From NCBI GenBank assembly GCA_943788935.1, contig CALSSE010000025.1:1-38290 (forward strand): a stretch of DNA of 38,290 nt, written 5' to 3'. The translations under genes were made by a program, and so were the position numbers. Each line of letters begins with the position of its first letter. Within the stretch, counting starts at the first letter, position 1. This stretch comes from an uncultured bacterium. Lineage in GTDB: Bacteria > Myxococcota_A > Bradymonadia > UBA7976 > VGTA01. The notes below the pieces were generated by a model. It searched no databases. It worked only from the letters and a program-made list of their open reading frames with translations, and was not told where the DNA came from. Of this stretch, positions 1 through 9,500 are shown piece after piece.

Positions 1-30
1 TTTAAATATTTTCTTTATTTTCTTCATCAT

Positions 31-45
31 AGCGATCTAATCGCT
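31..45. terminator. Short palindrome, possible terminator of an upstream gene
   Basis: AGCGAT and ATCGCT form a perfect 6-bp inverted repeat around a 3-base loop (CTA), followed by TGTTT. It lies in an AT-rich leader before the oligopeptidase gene. It could end a gene lying left of the window or be a small operator. The T-run is poor, so this is a weak call. Confidence 0.25.
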
Positions 46-94
46 TGTTTAATGGAGACTTTTTAACGAACAATTTTGTCAGGTTTTCTTTTTA

Positions 95-2119
95 ATGTCC
101 GAAACACCCCCCTCTATAAGACCTTTCTTGTCAGCCACACACCCTCTCCCCTTCCAATTCTTTGAAGCTAGTAGGATCGCCGCTAACGTTGAGACGCTCC
201 TTAATCAAGCGGATGAGCAGTTGAAAGAGATCGAGAGCTCATCAGATCTTACCTACGCAGGAGTTCTCGGCGCTCTCGACCACTTAGGTGAGCACTTAGA
301 GTCATGTATGACTATGTATTCTCAGCTCGAGTCTCTCCTGGGAACCGAAGAGATTAGAGCGGCGATGCGAGAGATCCAACCCAAAGTGAGCGCGTTTTAT
401 GCGCAGATCCCATTCTCTGCCGAGCTCTACAGCAAGATCAAGTTTGTCTCTCAGAGTGATGAGATCACTCAGCTTATGCCGCATCAACGCCGGTACCTAG
501 AGCAAACGCTCCTCTCTTTTCAGCGTAATGGAGCTGAACTAGATCAATTGACTAAGAAGAGGTTAGTGGAGATTGAGTCACAGTTATCTCAAAAGACGAT
601 GGACTTCTCCAAGAATGTCGTTGAAGAGACAGACGCCTTTGAATGGGTCACCACTGATGAGTCAAAGCTCGCCGGCTTACCCGCCTCTGCCTTGGCGAGC
701 GCTGCTCAATCAGCCAAGAGTAAGGAGCTAGACGGTTGGCGCTTTACTTTACAGGGGCCAAGTTTCATCTCCATTATGACTTATTGTGATGACTCAAGCG
801 TCAGAGAGTACCTCTACACCTCTTACATAACTAGGGCCTCTAGCGGCGATAGAGATAATGCGCCGCTGATTAAAGAGATCCTTCTGTTAAGGAAAGAGAA
901 GGCGACCCTCCTTGGATACAAAGATGTCTCTGACCTACTCCTAGCCTCTCGCATGGTGAAAGCGGGCCAACATGCTCAATTATTTGTCGACCAATTAATA
1001 GAGACAACAATGCCGTTCGCTGAGCAGGAGCACCAAGAGCTCAATCATTTCGCTCAAGAGACTCTGAAGTGGGGTCGGGATTTAGAGCCATGGGATATTT
1101 CCTATGTGGCAGAGAAACTCAAGAGAGCAGAATGTGGCTTTGATGAGGAAGCACTCAAACCTTATTTTGAGGTCAAGAGTGTCATGCAGGGGATGTTCGA
1201 AATCATAGAGAAGTTATATAACGTAGAGATTAAACCACTCGCAGGCATCTCTACTTGGCACGAAGATGTCATGACCTTTGAGCTGTGTGAGGCAGGAGAC
1301 ACCTTAGGTGTGTTTTATGCCGACCTTTTCCCTAGAGAAGGTAAACAGGGGGGGGCGTGGATGTGTCCTCTCTTATATAAAAATGATCAGCAACCACATG
1401 TCGGTCTGATCTGTGCTAATTTTACTCCTCCGATCGATGGTCTGTCTTTAATCACTCATCGTGAAGTCGAGACTCTCTTCCATGAATTTGGTCATCTCCT
1501 TCACCACCTGCTCACCGACGCGGAGATTAGGTCACAAGCGGGCACTAATGTCGCTTGGGATTTCGTAGAGCTTCCTTCTCAGATCATGGAGAATTGGTGT
1601 TGGGAGCGAGAAGCCCTTGATCTCTTCGCTCGTCATTACCACACCGGAGACTCACTCCCTGAAGATCTATTCAGCCAACTCAAGAAGACCCAAACCTTCA
1701 GAGCGGCGAGTGGACAAATGAGACAGCTCACCTTCGCTGAGATCGATCTCAAGCTCCACCGTGAATATCGGTTAGATACCGATGGTAAGGTCCTAGACTA
1801 TGCCAAAACGGTGATGGAAAAGCGGTCTCCTACTCGCCTCCCAGCACAATATGCAATGATCGCAGGCTTTGGACACCTCTTCGCTAGTCCTACTGGTTAT
1901 GCCTCTGGTTACTACTCTTACAAGTGGGCAGAAGTCTTAGATGCTGATGCCTTTACTCGATTTAAACAAGAGGGTATTTTCTCGCCTGAAGTGGGCAGAG
2001 ATTTCCGTTTTAAGCTCCTCAGCAAAGGTGACAGTATCGACCCAGCCCAACTTTTCGAACAATTTATGGGACGGTCGCCGAACTCCGAAGCTCTTATTCA
2101 AAGACTAGGGCTCTCCTAA
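95..2119 (+). CDS. prlC: M3 family oligopeptidase (oligopeptidase A type)
   Basis: This is a cytosolic zinc metallopeptidase that degrades short peptides, including cleaved signal peptides in the enterobacterial homologue. The zinc site is visible: HEFGH at residues 463-467 (two His ligands and the catalytic Glu) and a third ligand Glu492 in FVELPSQ, 29 residues after the first His, which is the thimet oligopeptidase spacing. The length of 674 aa matches the family (about 680). There is no signal peptide, which agrees with a cytoplasmic location. The ATG has no strong ribosome-binding site (only AGG about 12 bases upstream), but it gives the normal N-terminus. It stands alone, 264 bases before the lipoprotein genes. 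The family call is firm. The choice of prlC over another M3 subfamily member is inferred from overall length and motif context. Confidence 0.93.
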   Translation: MSETPPSIRPFLSATHPLPFQFFEASRIAANVETLLNQADEQLKEIESSSDLTYAGVLGALDHLGEHLESCMTMYSQLESLLGTEEIRAAMREIQPKVSAFYAQIPFSAELYSKIKFVSQSDEITQLMPHQRRYLEQTLLSFQRNGAELDQLTKKRLVEIESQLSQKTMDFSKNVVEETDAFEWVTTDESKLAGLPASALASAAQSAKSKELDGWRFTLQGPSFISIMTYCDDSSVREYLYTSYITRASSGDRDNAPLIKEILLLRKEKATLLGYKDVSDLLLASRMVKAGQHAQLFVDQLIETTMPFAEQEHQELNHFAQETLKWGRDLEPWDISYVAEKLKRAECGFDEEALKPYFEVKSVMQGMFEIIEKLYNVEIKPLAGISTWHEDVMTFELCEAGDTLGVFYADLFPREGKQGGAWMCPLLYKNDQQPHVGLICANFTPPIDGLSLITHREVETLFHEFGHLLHHLLTDAEIRSQAGTNVAWDFVELPSQIMENWCWEREALDLFARHYHTGDSLPEDLFSQLKKTQTFRAASGQMRQLTFAEIDLKLHREYRLDTDGKVLDYAKTVMEKRSPTRLPAQYAMIAGFGHLFASPTGYASGYYSYKWAEVLDADAFTRFKQEGIFSPEVGRDFRFKLLSKGDSIDPAQLFEQFMGRSPNSEALIQRLGLS

Positions 2120-2383
2120 AACATTTTCTATTTTATTCTGATATTTTATTCATGTTCGGTTTATTACGAACCGTAAAAGAAACAACTTTTGGTGTCAATG
2201 TAGGCGGGCTTCACTTGCATTCACATCATTGTATGTCCTTATCTTCCTCTACAGACATCACTGGAGGAGATATCGATTACTCAATTTTGACAGCCAAATA
2301 CCGATGCCAACTAGCGTTAGATCGTCAAGTATAACCAGTCCACTGCATTTAATGAACACTCAAAACAAAATCTGTGAGTAGAG

Positions 2384-5300
2384 ATGAATATATTTAAACA
2401 CTTCAAAAAGATAAGCATAGGCTTAAGCATCTTCTTGTTTGTTGCTTGTGATGATGACCCTAAACCACCTACTGCAGAGATCACAGCTCCCTACGAGCCG
2501 GTCGTTGTAGGTCTTTGGTTTGAGCTCAATGGTAATTCAAGCCTTAACCCTAAGGGTGAGGCAGTAGACCTCAATTTTGAGTGGCGATTGGTGAGCACGC
2601 CTGTAGGGAGTGAGGCTGTATTTGTGGGTCAAGACACCATCAGTCCTGAGCTTCTCCCTGATCTACCTGGCGCTTATGAAGTCGCCCTCGTGGTCAGAAC
2701 AAGCGACGCTAGTAGCCCTGAAGTGTATGCTACGGTCGATGCAGGACCATGTGGCGCTCAAGATCCAATCATAACTGAAGTTAAGCAACACCCCACGACC
2801 CCTGGGGTGGGTTCACTTGTTCAACTCTATGCCATCGCTGAGGACCCAGACTTAGGAGAAAGCTGCTCTCCGATCGAGGTCGATGATGAGCAAATGAGCA
2901 CGGTCAGTGTAGGAGAGGCTCCCTTCTCCGTACCAACTAGCGCTTATGAGCTGAGCTACCAATGGCGAATGATTGCTAGACCTGCTCTCAGTGAAGCGAC
3001 CTTACGTCTCGCGGACACAGTTACTCCTCTCTTCTCTCCTGATATCTCCGGTGACTATCACTTCGAAGTTTTAGTGACCGATCTCCAAGGGTCGATCTCC
3101 GATAGCATGATCCATGTCGTCTCCGCCACCGCTTGTGGTGAAGGGCGTCCTGCATTGATGATCAACGCCCCCATGAATGGTACTAGTGGCGAGCCGGTAG
3201 AGATCAGCGCCGAGGTCAGCGACTCTGATACTGACTGTGACCTCCCCCAGTCCTTTACTTACCAATGGCGACTCAGCGCGATACCTGCGGGCAGTCAGTC
3301 TAGCCTCAATGACTCGACCTTGGCCTCTCCTTCCTTTATCCCTGACCTCCCTGGAGAGTACGTCATTAGCGGTCAAGTAATGGATCAAGGTGGCTACCAG
3401 TCAGAGCTTACTTCAGCGACAATCTCTATCGACACCTGTGGGACGAGAGCGCCTACGATCACCGAGGTGAGAGCCTTAGGTTTAACCGAAACAGAAGAGC
3501 CTATCGAAGAAGACATAGCCGGTGACATGGCCGGTGACATGGCCGGTGACATGGCCGGTGACATGGCCGGTGACATGGCCGGTGACATGGCCGGTGCTGA
3601 GCCTGAGAGTTCATGGGATGATGAACTTATCCATATTGGTGAAGTGGTATCCCTCTCCGCTACAGTCACTGACTCAGATCTAGAGGAGGGTTGTGACTTA
3701 GACGCCCGACTCGACTATCATTGGAGTATTGTCCGCCTCCCTGCGGCTAGCGAAGCGAACTTAAATCGCGCTGATGCCCGCACTCCCTCTCTCGTCGCTG
3801 ATACCGCTGGAGACTATAGTGTTCGGTTGGTCGTGACCGACGCTCAAGGTCACCCCAGCGAGCCGGTCGAAGTAAACTTTACGGTAGAGAGCTGCGGCGG
3901 TCAGACTCCGGTGGGCGAGGCCTCTTTTAGTCCCCTAGAGCCACAAGCGGGTGACCTCATCGCTCTTAGCGCGACGTTCACCGATCCTGACATAAACTGT
4001 GTAGAGAGCAACCTCAGCTATCATTGGCGATTTGAGTCACTCCCCGCCGGTAGCGCAGCGGCCCTAAATGACTCACGAGCGATCACCCCATCGTTCATCG
4101 CTGACCTCCCCGGTGAATATGTTCTCTCTTTGGTGGTGAGCGATGACAGCGGGAGAGTGAGCGATCGATCACTCATTAGCGTCCTCGTCGACGGTTGTGG
4201 CGCTAATCAACCGATGATCGAAGAGCTTACCCACATCCCTGCGCTCATCAATGCTGGTCAGGCCCTCCGCTTCCAAGCCACGATCACCGATGCGGATCTA
4301 GACCCATCATGTGGCGGACGCAGCGAAAGTTTCACCTACCGATGGAGCCTGAGCGAGTCACCGGCTACGAGTCAAGCGACACTCGGCCTAGCAGAGACCG
4401 CTTCAGCGACGCTCTTCACCGATGTTCCCGGCGAATATGAAGTAGGCTTAATGGTCATCGATGCTCGAGGATTTGAGAGCGCTCCGGTGACACACAGAGT
4501 GAGCGTCGGCGCTTGTGGGTTCAGCGCCCCTATCCTCTCGATCAACGCAGACAATATCGCTCCTGCCACCGGTGAGACTATCGCCATGGACGCCACTGTC
4601 ACCGACGCTGACCTTAGCTCTCCCTGTGAAGAAAGTCAGAGCTTCAGCTATCATTGGCGACTCCTTCAATCTCCTGCAGGTAGCGCCGCAGGGCTACTCA
4701 ACGCTCAGGCGAAGACCCCGAGCTTTACCCCTGATATCCCCGGTGACTATTTGGTCGCCTGTATGGTCACCGACTCCACCGGTCGAACCTCTGCGGAGCA
4801 GACCTTATCGATTACAGTCAACAGCTGTGGCGCGAACGCCCCGGTCATTAGCGACATAAGTGACGCGCCCGTTCCTAGAGTCAACGCCCCTGCTTCTCTC
4901 GAAGTTAGCGTCTTCGATAGCGATAATGACCCGGTTTGTGATCTAGCACAGAGCCTCACTTATCATTGGCGTCTCATCGCCACCCCCCCAGGGAGTATGG
5001 CGACCTTGTTAAACGCTAATCTCAGGTCAGCGTCATTCATCCCCGATGTCATCGGTGAATACCGCGCCGAGGTGACCGTCATGGATGAGACAGGCTTAAC
5101 GGCGATCGGTACTACCACGGTGACCGTTAATGACTGTGGAGTGAGACCACCACAAGTCGATGTCCTCAACCTCTCCTCTACGGACCTCAGAGTAGGGAGC
5201 CCTGTACAAGCCATTGTTGAGGTCAGCGACGTCGATGAGAGCGAGAACGATTGCGCGATCGATCAAGACTTGACGGTCACTTGGGAGATCAGTAGTGCTC

Positions 5301-6415
5301 CCATCGGGAGCGTGACAACGCTCGATGCCCCCAACCGACTCAGCACCTCATTTACACCCGACCTCCCTGGCCAATATCAGCTTCGCGTTAGAGCTCATGA
5401 TCAATTGGGGATAATGAGTGAGTGGAGGTCTGCCTCTATCACTGTCAATGACTGTGGCCTCTCTTCTCCCGAGATCAGTCAGATCTTGACCAACCCCCCT
5501 CCTCCTTACAACGTAGGTCAGACCATACGTTACTCAGCGACCTTTACTGACAATGATCTCTCGGCAGGCTGTCTCCCAAGTCAGAGTCATGACTACCAAT
5601 GGCGACTCATCTCTGCTCCCGCTGAGTCGGGAGCGGTCACCTCAGCTCTCACCTTCCCTGAGCTCGACCTCACTCTCGACACCGCTGGAGAATACATCGT
5701 TGGAGTCATGATCACCGATGATGCCGGATTGAGCTCCTCCGAGACCCGAGTCTCGATCAATGTTGATGAATGTGGGGGCTTCTCTCCGGTGGTCACCGAT
5801 CTCGTCAGCGATTCGCTCAACGCCGAGTGGGATCTAGACGTACCGGTTCGTTTATCCCATGATGGGTATGACCCTGATGTGAGTGACTGCGGTTTAGAGG
5901 ATACTCTCGTTTACCATTGGTCTGTTCTCACCTCTCCGGCAGGGAGCACCGCTCAACTTAATGATCCACTGCTCAGTGAGCCCTCTCTGACCCCAGACGT
6001 CGCCGGCGATTATGATCTCAGTTTAACGATCACTGACCGAAGCGGCCAAGCGGTGACCCTCGTCGAGCGCTTTACCGCCTCTGCTTGTGGCTTACAAGCT
6101 CCAGTGGCGGTTATTGAGGCGACCTCACCTGCACAATCTGCAATCTCACCGCTCGCGGTGTCGGTAGGAGATATCGTGCAGTTAGATGCTAGCGCGAGCA
6201 GTGACCCTGATGATGCCTGCGGAGCAGAGACCTCCCTGTCCTATCATTGGCTCCTATTACGGGTTCCACCTGCTTCGGAAGCAAGCCTCTCTCTACCTAG
6301 AGGGGTCACCCCTTGGTTCAACGCCGACGTCGCAGGCCTCTACCGAGTACAACTCATGGTCTCTGATGGTCAGCTTGACAGCGAGTCACTGATCTTTGAA
6401 GTGAATGCTAACTGA
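2384..6415 (+). CDS. Giant lipoprotein of 12 Cys-containing PKD/Ig-like modules
   Basis: A lipoprotein signal peptide ends in LFVAC (Cys22), followed by an acidic stretch (CDDDP). The rest is a run of about 12 modules of 100-108 residues. Eleven start with a CG-x-x-x-P hinge (near residues 122, 250, 351, 503, 604, 710, 814, 917, 1023, 1129 and 1234). Each has a D-x-D loop with a second Cys, then a L-x-Y-x-W-x-L strand, a P-x-GS-x-A-x-L turn, PD-x-PGEY and a D-x-x-G end. This resembles PKD/K319L-like beta-sandwich domains. Paired cysteines suggest one disulfide per module. A 7-unit DxAG tract (residues 377-404) interrupts module 4. The protein is likely anchored in the envelope and extended. 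Its binding partner is unknown. It is the paralogue of the next gene, 126 bases downstream. The start has only a weak upstream GTAGAG. Confidence 0.9.
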   Translation: MNIFKHFKKISIGLSIFLFVACDDDPKPPTAEITAPYEPVVVGLWFELNGNSSLNPKGEAVDLNFEWRLVSTPVGSEAVFVGQDTISPELLPDLPGAYEVALVVRTSDASSPEVYATVDAGPCGAQDPIITEVKQHPTTPGVGSLVQLYAIAEDPDLGESCSPIEVDDEQMSTVSVGEAPFSVPTSAYELSYQWRMIARPALSEATLRLADTVTPLFSPDISGDYHFEVLVTDLQGSISDSMIHVVSATACGEGRPALMINAPMNGTSGEPVEISAEVSDSDTDCDLPQSFTYQWRLSAIPAGSQSSLNDSTLASPSFIPDLPGEYVISGQVMDQGGYQSELTSATISIDTCGTRAPTITEVRALGLTETEEPIEEDIAGDMAGDMAGDMAGDMAGDMAGDMAGAEPESSWDDELIHIGEVVSLSATVTDSDLEEGCDLDARLDYHWSIVRLPAASEANLNRADARTPSLVADTAGDYSVRLVVTDAQGHPSEPVEVNFTVESCGGQTPVGEASFSPLEPQAGDLIALSATFTDPDINCVESNLSYHWRFESLPAGSAAALNDSRAITPSFIADLPGEYVLSLVVSDDSGRVSDRSLISVLVDGCGANQPMIEELTHIPALINAGQALRFQATITDADLDPSCGGRSESFTYRWSLSESPATSQATLGLAETASATLFTDVPGEYEVGLMVIDARGFESAPVTHRVSVGACGFSAPILSINADNIAPATGETIAMDATVTDADLSSPCEESQSFSYHWRLLQSPAGSAAGLLNAQAKTPSFTPDIPGDYLVACMVTDSTGRTSAEQTLSITVNSCGANAPVISDISDAPVPRVNAPASLEVSVFDSDNDPVCDLAQSLTYHWRLIATPPGSMATLLNANLRSASFIPDVIGEYRAEVTVMDETGLTAIGTTTVTVNDCGVRPPQVDVLNLSSTDLRVGSPVQAIVEVSDVDESENDCAIDQDLTVTWEISSAPIGSVTTLDAPNRLSTSFTPDLPGQYQLRVRAHDQLGIMSEWRSASITVNDCGLSSPEISQILTNPPPPYNVGQTIRYSATFTDNDLSAGCLPSQSHDYQWRLISAPAESGAVTSALTFPELDLTLDTAGEYIVGVMITDDAGLSSSETRVSINVDECGGFSPVVTDLVSDSLNAEWDLDVPVRLSHDGYDPDVSDCGLEDTLVYHWSVLTSPAGSTAQLNDPLLSEPSLTPDVAGDYDLSLTITDRSGQAVTLVERFTASACGLQAPVAVIEATSPAQSAISPLAVSVGDIVQLDASASSDPDDACGAETSLSYHWLLLRVPPASEASLSLPRGVTPWFNADVAGLYRVQLMVSDGQLDSESLIFEVNAN
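3512..3595 (+). repeat. 12-bp coding tandem repeat (7 units, D-I/M-A-G)
   Basis: Seven tandem copies of GACATGGCCGGT lie in frame inside the first giant lipoprotein gene. The first copy has ATA (Ile) where the other six have ATG (Met). The other six are identical, which indicates recent slippage or homogenisation. It encodes an acidic, Gly/Ala/Met tract in a loop between the CG hinge and the first core strand of module 4. Confidence 0.97.
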
Positions 6416-6438
6416 TTGAAGCGCTAACTGATTGAAGC
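6407..6438 (+). repeat. 16-bp tandem duplication across the stop codon
   Basis: GCTAACTGATTGAAGC occurs at 6407-6422 and again immediately at 6423-6438. The first copy contains the last codons and the TGA stop (6413-6415) of the first giant lipoprotein gene. The second lies just downstream. It may be a replication-slippage product and has no obvious function. Confidence 0.95.
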
Positions 6439-6541
6439 GCCTTATGTCCACGATAGCGCTCTCCTCTTTAAGCTACTTCACTCTCCTCATCAGTAACCCC
6501 CCGCCTCTTATGGCTCCATCTTCAACAGGGCTGATATCCAT

Positions 6542-9500
6542 ATGGCTGACTATTTCAGACAACTTAGCGCACTTCAACGCGGTATCATTTATTTAATCGC
6601 CTGCCCCTTAATCTTCGCGGCGTGTGAAGATGATCCTCCTCCGCTCATGCTCACCCTCTCTCCATTGGAGACAGCGACTCTCGCTCACCCTTTGACCGTG
6701 AACGTGTCTAGCTCGGAGAGCATAAGTGATGTCACTTGGCGAATCATCGAACAGCCGTTAGGCGCCCTGAGCACTCTAGAACCAAGAGATCTAGACCCGC
6801 GCGAGCCGCAAGTCACTGAGGCATCGATTGTCCCACGCGCCTTAGGGCGCTACGTGATCTCAGTTCGAGTACAGCGAGGAGATCGATCTGCGACCAAAGA
6901 GCTTGATTTTGAGGTTAGTTGCGCTCCGCCTCAATGGACGATTGAGCTTAACCTAGACCCTCCCCAAGAGGTAAACCTCGTCGGGCGATCTATAGGATTA
7001 AATGCGAATATTAGGGCCGCAGAGGTAGAGGGTTGCCCAGTGGTAGAGGCTCCCCCTTTTGATAGCGCTTGGTCATTGAGGTCTTGGCCAGCGGACTCGG
7101 CTGTTGACTCGATTAGCCATGCCTTAGAGATGGTCACTGACACCTATGCTCGGCTCACTCCACTCGCTCAGGGAGATTATTTAGTACACCTCACTGTGAA
7201 CGATGCTTTAGGGCGACGAAACTCAGCGAATCTGAACATCAATGTCAGCTGCGGATCTACCGCTCCTCTAGCGACCGCGACTCTGTTAGAAGGTGGGAGG
7301 GGTAACGGCGATCAGTCGATCACCGTCGGTGTACCGGTCGTGGTCTCCCTAACCGGAGAGGATCCAGATGCTTCTTGCCTCGATGAAGAGGCAACACTTG
7401 AGAAGTCTTGGCGCTGGTCGAGGAGACCCGCCGGCAGCCAAGCGGAGCTTAACGACGGTGGGCTAGGTCAAGCTCAGTTTACACCTGACATACCTGGTGT
7501 CTATGAACTCAGCGGAGCGGTGATCGATCGTGAGCAGCTTCGCGGAGAGGCTCGTCTTAGCCTAGAAGCAGGTCTCTGCAATACTCGTCCTCCACAGATC
7601 AACAGCATTAACGCTTCTCCATCGCGGCTTGAGCTAGGAGCCTTTACAGAGCTAAGCCTCGAGTGGAGGGACAGTGATCTCACCGAGCGATGTGGAGAGA
7701 CCTCAAACGATGACTACCTCATCGCTTGGAGCGTGCTTAGCGCACCGCCTCAGAGCGTCGCTTCCCCCAGCCCAATCGACGGAGCCTCCCCCACTTTTAC
7801 CCCTGACCAGCCAGGCATATACACCTTGGAAGTGACGATCACCGACCCCACAGGACTCACCGCGAGCAGCTCCCTAGAGGTCGAGGTCATCCGCTGCTCC
7901 CTCCGCAGTCTCGTCATCAACGCTCAAGCCTCGGCCCCTTTGATCAATATTGGTGAGATCTCTACTTTGAGCGCTCACGCTACCCTCGAGGCCCCCTCTA
8001 TAGAATGTGCGGCGAGTCAAGACCCCCTAAACCTCACTTATGAGTGGCGAACACTCTCGCTTCCCGCTGGCGCAGCGCCGCTCATGATCACCGATCGTCC
8101 TACTGTGAGCTGGCTCGCTGAGGTCTCAGGGGATTATCTATTTGAGGTGATCGCCCATGATAGCAGAGGTCGAACCTCTCCTCCGGCCTTGGTACCAATA
8201 AGCGTGACCCCTTGTGGCTCAGCGGCTCCACTCATCGAGGAGGTCACTCATGAAGGAGCTCTAGCAGTAGGGCGCTCTATTACTCTCTCTGCCGTCGCTC
8301 AAGATCCCGACCTCGCCTGTGGATTAGGGAGAGCTCTCAGCTATCAATGGCGAGTGATCGCCCGTCCACGGGAGAGTCGCGCCCAATTTACCTTGGAGCG
8401 GAGATCCGATCAGCGCCCCAGCCTGACCATCGATCGGTCTGGAGAGTATACTCTACAGCTCATCGTTACTGATGAGAGTCAACAGAGCACAAGTAGAAAC
8501 TATACCTTTAGCGTCGCCTCCTGCGGAGAGGCTAGACCAACGCTTCAGCTCATCGCCTCATCTCTACAACCACTCATTGGTCAATGGGTGAGCCTCAGAG
8601 CCGAAGCCCAAGATCCTGACAGCGCTATTGGCTGTGATCAGGTCTCATCATTTGAATACCAATGGACCATCGAGTCTCTGCCAATCGCCTATGAGGCACA
8701 TATCGTATTGAGCGGCGCTCGCCCTCACATTTTCATCGAACAAGAGGGACTTTATCGAGTCAGCGTCGTCGCCATCGATCAGACAGGGCGACGCTCTAAT
8801 GTAATAGCGATTGAGCTACAAGCTCAAAGCTGTGGAGCGAGCCCACCAGTAATCACAGGAGTTCTCTCTACCGCTGACAACGCTCAGATAGGACAGGAGG
8901 TTCGCCTCGAGGCGGAGGTGAATGACCCCGATGCTCAATGCGGACTTGACCTGTCAAACAGCGCCTCCTTTCGCTGGCAGTTAATCAGCGCTCCCATAGG
9001 GAGTCAAGCCTCCTTGAGCGCTAGTCAAACCCCCACTTTAGTCCCTGACATCAGCGGAAACTACAGGGTACGTGTGATCGCTGAGACCATCGATGGGCTC
9101 ATCAGCGCCCCTTTTGATTACCTCATTCAAGCGAACGGCTGCGGAGGATTCCCCCCTCTGATCGATGAGATCACCCTCTCCGCACCGAATCTCAGAGTAG
9201 GAGAAGAGGTCCGCTTCACGGTGAGCAGCGATGACCCCGATCGTGTCTCTCCCTGCGAACTAATCGATCCTCATGAGAGCCGCTGGAGGCTCTTGAGTGC
9301 TCCTCCCGGGAGCCTCTCCGACCTGAGGACCCCTCGCTCATCGACCAGCTCGCTCAACCCCGATCTGCCAGGGGAATACAAGGTAGAGGTGATCGTCACT
9401 GACTCAAGTGGGCGAGATGCTAGCGCTCAACAGACGATAAATATAGCGAGTTGTGGGCAAGACCGACCTCTCCTTAACCCGCTCTCGATCTCCTCTGCGT

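Noticed and set aside
2152..2334. 60-codon open frame after the oligopeptidase gene
   Set aside because: It has no ribosome-binding site and no recognisable composition, and it fills the leader before the first lipoprotein. The region otherwise holds only a possible TTGACA hexamer at 2287-2292.
4515..4859. Overlapping open frames inside the giant lipoproteins
   Set aside because: The main frame carries the repeated domains. The others lack start signals and domain patterns and are shadows of biased codon use.
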